This document shows, piece after piece, positions 1 to 6,098 of a stretch of 20,096 bases of DNA. A model generated the notes under the pieces. The model was not told where the DNA came from. It did no database searches and saw only the letters and a program-made list of their open reading frames with translations. The position numbers were made by a program, and so were the translations under genes. The stretch covers positions 1 through 20,096 of IMG/VR virus record IMGVR_UViG_3300028007_000011. The stretch is one strand, 5' to 3'. This stretch comes from a virus. How positions within the stretch are numbered: position 1 is the first letter of the stretch; each line of letters opens with the position of its first letter.

Positions 1-1
1 G

Positions 2-355
2 AATTTACTCCATGCTTCAAAGGTTGAGCACTATGTATTTCCCTTATCTGTAACCGATGAAGAGATAAAAGAGATAGTAGAATCCATAAACGGTTGCACC
101 CTAAAAAAGATTAAACACGGTGAACAGATGACCTATGCGTACTACTGGACACCGGATAACAGATCTAAGAAAGATGCACTTGATATGATTCTTAAAGTAC
201 GTGGACACTATGCACCTCAGAAGATATCACTACAGGATGATTACGACACATGGAGTAGTGACGACCTCGACAAGAAAATTGCAGAACTGCAAAACAAGGT
301 ACAAGCAAAAAGAGTAGACACTGATCCGCAAACAACAGACACCCAGACGCAATGA
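2..355 (+). CDS. terS: Terminase small subunit, C-terminal part (5' end outside window)
   Basis: The frame is open from base 2 to the stop at 353-355 (117 codons visible), so the gene enters from the left and the ATG at 128 is probably internal. Around residues 8-60 it reads KVEHYVFPLSVTDEEI, then GCTLKKIKHGE, then YYWTPDNRSKKDALDM. From memory this resembles small terminase subunits of phages, which bind the packaging site on phage DNA and regulate the large subunit. The C-terminus is polar and rich in Gln and Thr. The gene overlaps the next ORF by four bases (ATGA), the usual terS-terL arrangement and likely translational coupling. The family call rests on motif memory and on position; an unrelated DNA-binding protein is the alternative. 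Confidence 0.72.
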   Translation, partial: NLLHASKVEHYVFPLSVTDEEIKEIVESINGCTLKKIKHGEQMTYAYYWTPDNRSKKDALDMILKVRGHYAPQKISLQDDYDTWSSDDLDKKIAELQNKVQAKRVDTDPQTTDTQTQ

Positions 356-999
356 TTGATCTATCATTACTACCCGAAGAGGAGCAGTTAAAACAGCTCC
401 AACTTGTAAAGCTTAAAAGGTTACAAGAACAGCAGTACCGGTACTATACTCCAAACGGTAAGGCGGAATCATTTATTAAAATGGTTGGTGAGGATAAACA
501 CTTCATTAACTTATTCATTGCTGCTAACGGTGTCGGTAAAACTGCATGTCTAAGCAACATCATTGCTAACATTTTGTATACACCGAATAAGCCGTGGTTT
601 GATTATCCTCTTTATAATGACTTCCCTTATGTAAAGGCCGGTCGTATCATTTCAGACACGACAACAGTAACTAAGACCATAGTACCGGAGTTGCATAAAT
701 GGTTGCCTACAGGGCGTTACAAGACCTCAAAAGAGGCCAAGCAGTATGAATCCTTATGGACTACTGATACCGGTTTTAAATTCGATATCATGACGTATGA
801 GCAAGATCTAAAGCAGTTCGAATCCGCAACACTTGGCTTTATTATCTTTGATGAGCCACCACCTGAAGAGATCTTCAAGGCCTCTATTTCCCGTATGAGA
901 CGTGGAGGTATTATCATTTGTGGATTTACACCGTTGCAGGGTTCAGCATTCTTCTATGATAACTACGTAACAAGTGAATCAACGAGAATATATAATTAA
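352..999 (+). CDS. terL: Large terminase, N-terminal ATPase half (split gene)
   Basis: This 215-residue protein is the ATP-driven motor half of the large terminase, which pumps DNA through the portal. A Walker A motif, AANGVGKT, lies at residues 57-64. A Walker B motif, IIFDEP, lies at 164-169 with the catalytic Glu directly after the Asp. A coupling-type motif, GFTPLQGSAFFYDNY, follows at about 191-205. The protein then stops after TSESTRIYN, just where an intact enzyme would continue into its nuclease domain. The missing nuclease is encoded from 1531 onward, after four inserted small elements. The start overlaps the small subunit stop. The TAA stop is itself part of the very long ribosome binding site of the next ORF. 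No catalytic residue appears lost, so a working two-chain enzyme or RNA splicing are both possible. Confidence 0.9.
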   Translation: MIDLSLLPEEEQLKQLQLVKLKRLQEQQYRYYTPNGKAESFIKMVGEDKHFINLFIAANGVGKTACLSNIIANILYTPNKPWFDYPLYNDFPYVKAGRIISDTTTVTKTIVPELHKWLPTGRYKTSKEAKQYESLWTTDTGFKFDIMTYEQDLKQFESATLGFIIFDEPPPEEIFKASISRMRRGGIIICGFTPLQGSAFFYDNYVTSESTRIYN

Positions 1000-1009
1000 G
1001 GAGGTGATC
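997..1009 (+). promoter_or_regulatory. Extended Shine-Dalgarno site, 13 nt
   Basis: TAAGGAGGTGATC is complementary over its full 13 bases to the 3' tail of typical bacterial 16S rRNA (GATCACCTCCTTA). Its first three bases are the stop codon of the terminase ATPase ORF. The GGAGG core is 7 nt from the ATG at 1012. This is far longer than the usual 4-6 nt match and decides the start of the 18-codon ORF. Confidence 0.85.
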
Positions 1010-1011
1010 AT

Positions 1012-1068
1012 ATGGCCGGCAAGAAATGTAAAAAATGTGGTAAAACAGGATGCAGTAAGCACTATTAG
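1012..1068 (+). CDS. 18-residue Cys/Lys-rich micropeptide
   Basis: A tiny ORF encodes MAGKKCKKCGKTGCSKHY. Three Cys and one His (CKKCGKTGCSKH) are spaced like a small zinc knuckle, and seven of the 18 residues are Lys, His or similar basic residues, which would suit nucleic-acid or RNA contact. That reading is inference; the family is not recognised. Translation is strongly supported by the 13-nt Shine-Dalgarno match immediately upstream. It is the first element inside the split terminase and is followed after a few bases by a long hairpin. The alternative is that the ORF is a leader peptide whose translation controls the hairpin or the downstream genes. Confidence 0.6.
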   Translation: MAGKKCKKCGKTGCSKHY

Positions 1069-1075
1069 CTCATTG

Positions 1076-1156
1076 CCTGAAGGTTGGTAGCTCTAGCAGT
1101 TACATGATGGGCTGTCATAGTTAACAAACAGATGCTATGAGTTACCAGCCTTTAGG
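1076..1156 (+). other. Long RNA hairpin with inner stem-loop
   Basis: Bases 1076-1093 pair with 1139-1156 in an uninterrupted 18-bp stem with three G-U pairs. After a one-base bulge (1138), 1094-1098 pair with 1133-1137. Inside, 1099-1102 pair with 1122-1125 and 1104-1107 with 1115-1118, closing a seven-base loop. CTGT at 1112-1115 could alternatively pair with ACAG at 1128-1131. The structure ends about one base before the Shine-Dalgarno site of the gene at 1169. There is no T-run, so it is not an intrinsic terminator. It also lacks tRNA features such as a T-loop. Possible roles are a translation or stability element, or part of a self-splicing or mobile element in the split terminase. Confidence 0.7.
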
Positions 1157-1168
1157 AAAGGAGGAACG

Positions 1169-1426
1169 ATGCCAAAGTATAGAAAATTACCGGTTGAAGT
1201 AGATGCTGAGCAATTCTTACCAGAGCTAGGAGTATTCCCTAAAGGAGTACTGTACGGCAAGGGCGGATTTGTTATTGAGACATTAGAGGGCAAGATGCGT
1301 TGTAAGTCCGGTGATTGGATTATTACCGGTGTGAAGGGTGAGAAGTACCCTTGCAAAGATGAAGTATTCAAGCTGACCTATGAAAAAGTTGGAGAAGAAA
1401 GGAAAGCTAGTGAATCATTGGTATAG
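1169..1426 (+). CDS. Small phage protein, PGDYG-type (GDWIITGVKGEKYPCK motif)
   Basis: This 85-residue protein begins MPKYRKLPVEVDAEQF. It has the block ETLEGKMRCKSGDWIITGVKG and YPCKDEVFKLTYEKV toward its end. From memory this pattern marks a widespread small phage family often annotated as a PGDYG-domain protein. Its function is not established. A strong Shine-Dalgarno site (AAGGAGG, 4-nt spacing) lies just after the hairpin. Its position between the two halves of the large terminase is unusual, since such genes normally lie elsewhere as free cargo. Its last 17 bases overlap the next small ORF, so the two are likely co-translated. Confidence 0.78.
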   Translation: MPKYRKLPVEVDAEQFLPELGVFPKGVLYGKGGFVIETLEGKMRCKSGDWIITGVKGEKYPCKDEVFKLTYEKVGEERKASESLV

Positions 1427-1541
1427 GATATTACTTATTGTACTTGGTATTACCCTTGTCTATTCCTCACAGTGGTATTTAGTAACGCTTGGAGGCATAC
1501 TACTAGGGCTACTTGTTATCTTAATTGCGTATGGATTCTAA
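1410..1541 (+). CDS. 43-residue small membrane protein
   Basis: A GTG-initiated ORF preceded by AGGAAAG encodes 43 residues. Two hydrophobic stretches (about residues 7-18, ILLIVLGITLVY, and 24-41, LVTLGGILLGLLVILIAY) are separated by a short polar turn, SSQWY. This predicts a two-pass membrane hairpin or a single long membrane segment. It overlaps the end of the preceding gene by 17 bases and the start of the terminase nuclease ORF by 11, so ribosomes finishing it could re-initiate on the nuclease. Holins and related membrane peptides share this architecture, but nothing specific identifies it as one. Overlap with coding DNA on both sides weakens the case a little. Confidence 0.5.
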   Translation: MNHWYRILLIVLGITLVYSSQWYLVTLGGILLGLLVILIAYGF

Positions 1542-2400
1542 TAACTATCAACGATCAATAGGCCTTGTTGAAGCAGATGTAGAGGCAAACTGTAAAAAAC
1601 ATGGGGTACGTGGCATACTTGAACATGCGGATATCATGAAGATTATATCTGAGTATTCAGATGAGGATAAGCAAGCTCGTATCTTCGGTAAATTCCAGCA
1701 CTTAACAGGCTTAGTATTTAAAGAGTTTAAACGCAACATTCATGTCATCAAGCCATTTGATATTAACCCCCGTGATTACGTGGTAGTTGAAGCACTCGAC
1801 ACCCATACCAGAAATGAAGATGCGGTAGTATGGATGGCAATAGATAGATATGGAAGAAAGATAGTTATTGATGAAATCTACGAACACTACACCACATCAG
1901 AGCTAGCAGCCAAGATCAAACATAAGAGCCAAAACTATAGAGTAGTAAAGCGTGTTATAGATCCTTCAGCCGATATTGTAGATCAACACTCCGGTAGGTC
2001 TTTAAAGTCAGATCTTTACAACATGGGGTTAGATTATGACTTAGGATCTAAGCAGAGGCATAGAGCAACACAATTGATTAAGGATGAACTGCACTACACT
2101 ATATCCGGCAATCAGATACTTAAAGCACCAACGCTATATTTCTTTAGTAGTTGCACTCGTTCTATTTGGGAAATGGAACATTGGCAGTATGGCGAGTGGA
2201 CAGGTAAAACAGCTCAAACAAGAAGCCCTAATGAAAAGCCGGTCGATAAAGATGATCACTGCATAGAAGATATAGGCCGGTGCCTCTTGACTGATACGCA
2301 TTTTTCACCCATGATAGAAGAGGTACAAAACTACGGTACACAATTTGTTGATGATACGGCACCTGCTATATCACCAGCAACGGTAGACCCGTATGCGTAA
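1531..2400 (+). CDS. terL: Large terminase, C-terminal nuclease half (split gene)
   Basis: This 289-residue protein supplies the RNase H-fold nuclease that cuts phage DNA at the start and end of packaging. The linker EADVEANCKKHGVRG is followed by QARIFGKFQHLTGLVF, typical of the end of the ATPase and start of the nuclease domain. Acidic candidates for metal binding are D90 (in ALDTHTR), D144 (in VIDPSAD) and D241/D242-H243 (KDDHCIED). An in-frame TAA at 1522-1524 prevents extension upstream, so translation starts at TTG 1525 or ATG 1531. I prefer ATG, although neither has a clear Shine-Dalgarno site. Re-initiation from the overlapping 43-residue ORF is likely. With the ATPase half it sums to about 504 residues, a normal full terminase length. 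Confidence 0.88.
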   Translation: MDSNNYQRSIGLVEADVEANCKKHGVRGILEHADIMKIISEYSDEDKQARIFGKFQHLTGLVFKEFKRNIHVIKPFDINPRDYVVVEALDTHTRNEDAVVWMAIDRYGRKIVIDEIYEHYTTSELAAKIKHKSQNYRVVKRVIDPSADIVDQHSGRSLKSDLYNMGLDYDLGSKQRHRATQLIKDELHYTISGNQILKAPTLYFFSSCTRSIWEMEHWQYGEWTGKTAQTRSPNEKPVDKDDHCIEDIGRCLLTDTHFSPMIEEVQNYGTQFVDDTAPAISPATVDPYA

Positions 2401-2401
2401 T

Positions 2402-2752
2402 ATGGACAGCTATAGAGTTTTAGGATTGCCCACTACTGCTACTCAAGAGGAGATCAAGCAAGCTTACCGAAAGCTTGTTAAGCTGTATCATCCTGATATT
2501 AATAAATCCCCAGAAGCACCACAACGATTTAAGGAGATCCAGAAGGCCTACGAATATCTAAAGAACATGGATGAAGAGCACAGTACTATATATAAGTATC
2601 CTCCACGACCGTACCAGCAACCAATAATAGTGAAATACAATATATATGGTAGTGGTATTAATAACTTCGGATTCACTGATTACGGCAACTACTATACTAT
2701 GCATATCAAATACAATAAGTACGAGGAGGCAGCAAAGAAGCATGGCAAATGA
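2402..2752 (+). CDS. J-domain (DnaJ-like) co-chaperone
   Basis: Residues 1-56 are a canonical J domain. MDSYRVLGLP opens helix I, EEIKQAYRKLVKLYHPD carries helix II and the diagnostic HPD tripeptide at 30-32, and FKEIQKAYEYL forms helix III. J domains stimulate the ATPase of Hsp70 (DnaK). The remaining 60 residues are rich in Tyr, Asn and Gly and resemble no known substrate-binding or zinc domain, so the client region is unknown. It lies between the terminase and the portal, suggesting recruitment of host DnaK to head assembly or packaging; that is inference. The ATG at 2393 is an alternative start that overlaps the terminase stop. No Shine-Dalgarno site is seen, so coupling is probable. Confidence 0.88.
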   Translation: MDSYRVLGLPTTATQEEIKQAYRKLVKLYHPDINKSPEAPQRFKEIQKAYEYLKNMDEEHSTIYKYPPRPYQQPIIVKYNIYGSGINNFGFTDYGNYYTMHIKYNKYEEAAKKHGK

Positions 2753-2993
2753 TGTGGACAATATAAGGGTACGGCTTGATGTGTCGGTTAAGGAATCTGC
2801 ACTACTTAAAAAGTTGCGTGCCCATCCCTTTTCTAAAATCACTGTAGTAATGAATGAAGGCCAACCTATCAGAGTAACTATTGAGGCAAGTGAGATGTTA
2901 ACCGTACAAGATGGCATGGATTATGCAGCCAAGGCAGGAGAAAAGATCTACAGCACGCCTAACAACCTAGTAGACGAAGCGGTAAAAACCTGA
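2742..2993 (+). CDS. Small unknown protein, 83 residues
   Basis: The ATG at 2742 is chosen because GAGGAGG lies 12 bases upstream inside the end of the J-domain gene. It also starts a clean sequence, MANDVDNIRVRLDVSVKES. The frame is open further left, but that extension overlaps the J-domain coding sequence. The protein is acidic to neutral and soluble, with a predicted strand-rich N-terminal half (IRVRLDV, KITVVMNEG, IRVTIEA) and a helical C-terminal half. The family is not recognised. Its place just before the portal promoter makes a head-assembly accessory role possible, without direct support. Confidence 0.65.
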   Translation: MANDVDNIRVRLDVSVKESALLKKLRAHPFSKITVVMNEGQPIRVTIEASEMLTVQDGMDYAAKAGEKIYSTPNNLVDEAVKT

Positions 2994-2999
2994 TACGCT
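2971..2999 (+). promoter_or_regulatory. Sigma70-like promoter for the portal gene
   Basis: TAGACG (2971-2976), a 17-bp spacer and TACGCT (2994-2999) are preceded by TG at 2991-2992, an extended -10. The same ten bases, CTGATACGCT, recur at the 7383 promoter. The predicted start near 3006 leaves a leader of about nine bases (AGAGTTT before the ATG) with no Shine-Dalgarno site. The weak -35 lowers confidence. Confidence 0.5.
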
Positions 3000-3014
3000 G
3001 ATCAATAAGAGTTT

Positions 3015-4988
3015 ATGGATATTAAACCAATCAAACATACACAACAAGGTATCGAAGCCTTTATGCCTCACAATGACATGCTAGACGGGCAGTATGGCGA
3101 CCTCATCAGACAAATAGAAGCAGAGTATACAGCAGCTAAGACAGTTCTTGAACCGAAGGTATCCAAGTGGCAGCAACGCCTCAAGATCTACAACAATCAA
3201 CGAAGGGATGAAGGAGCAGTCGGTGATACCCTAATGTTTACCGTTATGCAAACTATCATTGCCTCACTCTATGATGATCAACTCATGGTTGACTTTACCG
3301 GCAAGAATGAAGGTGACGAGCCAACGGCACGAAACCTTAAACACTTAGCAATGCATGACTATACTGTTATGAAGAAGGATGAACTTGATTACCTATGGAT
3401 GTGGGATACGTGCTTCTTCGGTCGATCAATCCTCTACTTTACTAACTTTTCACGTGAAAGAGACAATACGCCGTTACCGGATCTGCAAAACCCTATGCTT
3501 TTCTATCGTGATCCTAAGGCTGTATCAATCAATGGAGACATAAACGGGCGGAATGCGTGCCGGTTCTTCGGGCGTGATATTGAAATGACGAAACGAGACA
3601 TGGAAGCCAATCCGGAATTTTTTGATGTTCAGTATGTTAGACCATCACAAAATACGATATCCCCCGTTGCACAGGTGAGACAAGCATACCAAGACGCACA
3701 AGGCCTAAACCAGCAGAGCAATTTTACTGAAATGGATTACAAAGAGAACACTATGTACGAGTTGCTTGAGTGGTGTACTTACTTTAGAGGTAAGAAGGTA
3801 TTAGTCACCCTAGCCAATGATAGAAAGAAAGTAGTGAGGTTTAAAGAGTTTAAGAATCAAGCATATTGGCCGGTCATTGATAGGCCTATGTATCCAACGG
3901 CTCACGATTGGGACGGTACGAGTATCCCAGACCTTACAGAAGATAAGCAAAGAATGAGAGCTATCCTAGCTAACTTAGGTATTAAGCATCTACAGGCTGA
4001 CTTACTCCCTATGTATATCTACAACAAAAAGAGGTTTAAGAATCAAGGTGACTTTAACTTTGACTTTAATAAGTTCATACCGGCAACAGGTGAAGGCTCA
4101 GTCCATGATGCTATTACACCTCTTCAGAAGGCACCACTCAATGCAGCAGTGCATCAATACATCATGCAGTCATTAAGTGATTCAGCAGAAAAAGCTACAG
4201 CATCACCTCAAATGCAGCAAGGTAATTTGAATGATACAAGAAGGACAGCTACCGAGTTAAATATGGTAGATCGTTCAGTTGGTACAAGATATTCATTGTC
4301 AGCTAAGGTATTTGGATGGAGTGAAAAGCGATTCTGGCAACAATGGTATGCACTCTATAAAGAGAACTTCAAAGGACAAATTGATGAGAAGGTATTGAGG
4401 CTTGAAGGTGCTTTCGGTGCTAAGTTCAAGAAGCTTACCCGTGAAAATATTGTTACTGAGGTAGATCCGGATATCACAATACAATCAAAGTATATTAGTG
4501 AGGCAAAGCAGGAAAAGAAGCGAATGGAATTTGCTCAGTACTTATCCCTTGCTGCACAGGTTGAAGGTGCCAATATCCGCTATGGTGTTAAGAAGCTTGG
4601 AGGCTATACCCTTGATGATGATGAACTCGATAGGCTTTTCCCTAAGACAATTGATGAAATGGTAGCAGAGGAAGAGAACGAACTACTTAATAATAATAAG
4701 ACTGTATTTGTTAAAGCAGAGCAAGATCACCTTGCCCATTTAGAAGTACATGCCCGTGCATCTGATACACCGGCTACATTTGCCCACGTTGAGAGCCATA
4801 AGAAAGCACTTGAACTTATGCAGGATAACCCTAACCTATTCCCAGAAACGCAAGCACGGGAGCGAAGGAAGCAACAAGAAGAAGCAGAAACCGGAGCCGG
4901 TAGAAGTGCTAAAGATACTGTAAGTAAAATGCTAGGAGGACAAACAGCATCCGCACCTCCGGCCGGTCAAGTGGCACCTAGTCAATAA
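3015..4988 (+). CDS. Portal protein (head-tail connector)
   Basis: At 657 residues this is the largest head gene and follows the terminase, the standard portal position. Portals form the dodecameric ring through which DNA enters and leaves the capsid. The N-terminal third has helical segments, an early DTLMFTVMQTIIASLYDD stretch and WMWDTCFFGRSILYF around residues 130-145, the kind of sequence found in the portal core. The long C-terminal part is helical, with SAEKATASPQMQQGN around 394-410, and ends in a Gly/Ala/Pro/Gln-rich tail. The family call relies mainly on size, order and these segments rather than a single signature. The start has no Shine-Dalgarno site and sits behind a promoter. 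Its stop overlaps the next start (TAATG). Confidence 0.75.
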   Translation: MDIKPIKHTQQGIEAFMPHNDMLDGQYGDLIRQIEAEYTAAKTVLEPKVSKWQQRLKIYNNQRRDEGAVGDTLMFTVMQTIIASLYDDQLMVDFTGKNEGDEPTARNLKHLAMHDYTVMKKDELDYLWMWDTCFFGRSILYFTNFSRERDNTPLPDLQNPMLFYRDPKAVSINGDINGRNACRFFGRDIEMTKRDMEANPEFFDVQYVRPSQNTISPVAQVRQAYQDAQGLNQQSNFTEMDYKENTMYELLEWCTYFRGKKVLVTLANDRKKVVRFKEFKNQAYWPVIDRPMYPTAHDWDGTSIPDLTEDKQRMRAILANLGIKHLQADLLPMYIYNKKRFKNQGDFNFDFNKFIPATGEGSVHDAITPLQKAPLNAAVHQYIMQSLSDSAEKATASPQMQQGNLNDTRRTATELNMVDRSVGTRYSLSAKVFGWSEKRFWQQWYALYKENFKGQIDEKVLRLEGAFGAKFKKLTRENIVTEVDPDITIQSKYISEAKQEKKRMEFAQYLSLAAQVEGANIRYGVKKLGGYTLDDDELDRLFPKTIDEMVAEEENELLNNNKTVFVKAEQDHLAHLEVHARASDTPATFAHVESHKKALELMQDNPNLFPETQARERRKQQEEAETGAGRSAKDTVSKMLGGQTASAPPAGQVAPSQ

Positions 4989-5311
4989 TGGATAACGCTC
5001 AACCTACCTATACACAATTCATTCAGACAAAAGAGGATAAGCACCGAGCTTTAAATGATTTTCAATCGTTGCGTGCTCATCCGGCTTGGATCCTCCTCAC
5101 CCGAATACTTGATGTAGATATAGGGCAGATTGAGAAGCAGATACTTGATAATGAGAACCTATCACCGGAAGAGACACGGGAGCTAAAACTACATAGGCAA
5201 GATTATATTATGTTTCGTGATTTACCCATGATTATTGTTACTGACATTATGAATGATGGGAAATCAGAAGAGGCCTTGAAAGCTGATCCGTATGGAGATC
5301 CGATTGCTTGA
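4988..5311 (+). CDS. Unknown 107-residue protein after the portal
   Basis: The start shares bases with the portal stop, so it is almost certainly coupled to portal translation. The sequence is mostly helical and charged (KEDKHRALNDFQSLRAHPAW, then QIEKQILDNENLSPEETREL), with no signal peptide and no membrane span. It ends ADPYGDPIA. The family is not recognised. Position between portal and scaffold suggests a head-assembly accessory or an internal head protein. The following promoter's -35 box overlaps its stop codon. Confidence 0.7.
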   Translation: MDNAQPTYTQFIQTKEDKHRALNDFQSLRAHPAWILLTRILDVDIGQIEKQILDNENLSPEETRELKLHRQDYIMFRDLPMIIVTDIMNDGKSEEALKADPYGDPIA

Positions 5312-5337
5312 CAAGAGCCGGCAATTATGTATATAGT
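5308..5337 (+). promoter_or_regulatory. Sigma70-like promoter for the scaffold gene
   Basis: A perfect TTGACA (5308-5313) is followed by TATATAGT; either TATATA (16-bp spacer) or TATAGT at 5332-5337 (18-bp spacer) can serve as -10. The predicted start at about 5343 leaves roughly six bases before the ATG at 5349. The interval AATAAGATAT contains no Shine-Dalgarno site. Confidence 0.65.
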
Positions 5338-5348
5338 GAATAAGATAT

Positions 5349-5957
5349 ATGGATCAAAATAACCCTAATCCAGCACCAGCAGCACCAGAAAGTAACCAGC
5401 CAGCACAGCCAGTCGTAACTCCTACCCCACAGCAAAACCAGCAAGATGATGTAGTACTTGATGATCTTTTTGCAGATCCAAACCCATCACCACAGCCAAC
5501 ACCTCAAGCAGCACCGGCAGCTCCGGCTCAACCAGTACAGCCAGCAAATGCACAACCAGCTACACCAGCAGCACCGGCAGTAGACCCAACCGTTATAGCT
5601 AACCAAGTTAGACAGGATGTAAGTAAATCACTGAGTAGACAGCAGGAGTTAAACTCCTTCTTTAGTAGTGAGAAAGGCAGGGCATTTACACCATATATGG
5701 AGCAGATATCTAAAGTAGCAGTTGATCCACGCTTTGTTGATTTAAAGCTTGATCGAGTTGTAGGCCTTGCTCTAACACCTGATACTCTTCTTAAGATGGG
5801 TGCTAAGATGGAAAAGGAAGCATCGACACAAGCAGCAACAACTCATACCGGCGGTAATGGTGCAGCACCACAAGACAATAATCAAGCAGTCGATTATGCC
5901 AGTATGCCAGAGGATAAATTTATGGAAACGTATCAGAGAGTAAAATCGGGTAGTTAA
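5349..5957 (+). CDS. Probable scaffolding / capsid assembly protein
   Basis: This 202-residue protein has a long low-complexity N-terminal half of Pro, Gln, Ala and Asn (about residues 1-80), then a helical C-terminal half with basic and acidic clusters (VRQDVSKSLSRQQELNSFF, DKFMETYQRVKSG). It lies directly before the major capsid gene. Disordered front, helical C-terminus and this position fit scaffolding proteins, which drive shell assembly and leave before packaging. The usual charged C-terminal capsid-binding helix is not obvious, so a minor head protein is the alternative. A promoter immediately upstream suggests its level is set separately from the portal. Confidence 0.62.
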   Translation: MDQNNPNPAPAAPESNQPAQPVVTPTPQQNQQDDVVLDDLFADPNPSPQPTPQAAPAAPAQPVQPANAQPATPAAPAVDPTVIANQVRQDVSKSLSRQQELNSFFSSEKGRAFTPYMEQISKVAVDPRFVDLKLDRVVGLALTPDTLLKMGAKMEKEASTQAATTHTGGNGAAPQDNNQAVDYASMPEDKFMETYQRVKSGS

Positions 5958-5974
5958 CTAATTTTCTTACAATT

Positions 5975-5991
5975 CAGGCACAAATTGCCTG
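5975..5991 (+). repeat. Inverted repeat abutting the capsid promoter
   Basis: CAGGCA (5975-5980) and TGCCTG (5986-5991) form a perfect 6-bp inverted repeat with a 5-base loop, ending one base before the -35 box. It has no T-run on either side, so a terminator is unlikely. An operator or activator site is possible. The right half, TGCCT, recurs before the -35 box of the 8689 promoter. Confidence 0.45.
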
Positions 5992-6020
5992 TTGACAACC
6001 GATTAATAGCTCTGTAATAA
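5992..6020 (+). promoter_or_regulatory. Strong sigma70-like promoter for the major capsid gene
   Basis: Perfect TTGACA (5992-5997), a 17-bp spacer and TAATAA (6015-6020, followed by T) form the best promoter in the window. Start is predicted near 6027, giving a leader of about 70 nt. It shares the flanks TGCCTNTTGACAA and TAGAGTT with the promoter at 8689. Confidence 0.8.
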
Positions 6021-6031
6021 TGAATGTAGAG

Positions 6032-6082
6032 TTAACGGAACAACACCGACCTCGCACTAGAGAAGCGAGGTTTTTTCGTTAA
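6032..6082 (+). terminator. Leader hairpin with T-tract (intrinsic terminator or attenuator)
   Basis: ACCTCGC (6049-6055) pairs with GCGAGGT (6065-6071) over a nine-base loop, followed by a T-tract to 6076: a textbook Rho-independent terminator. TTAACG (6032-6037) and CGTTAA (6077-6082) can form an outer stem enclosing it. It lies only about 20 bases after the predicted start site and before the capsid Shine-Dalgarno site. Transcripts from 5992 must pass it, so it may act as an attenuator, as a 5' stabilising hairpin, or simply end upstream transcripts. Confidence 0.75.
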
Positions 6083-6098
6083 TAAGGGGATATAGATT

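Noticed and set aside
1076-1156. Hairpin as a tRNA or intrinsic terminator
   Set aside because: There is no cloverleaf, T-loop or acceptor end, and no T-run follows the stem; a strong Shine-Dalgarno site follows instead.
1000-1524. Homing endonuclease or transposase in the terminase insert
   Set aside because: None of the small ORFs has LAGLIDADG, GIY-YIG, HNH or DDE-like motifs, and I found no flanking direct repeats by eye.
2646-2741. Longer start for the 83-residue protein at 2742
   Set aside because: The extension lies wholly within the J-domain coding sequence and reads as an unrelated hydrophobic frame; a Shine-Dalgarno site favours 2742.
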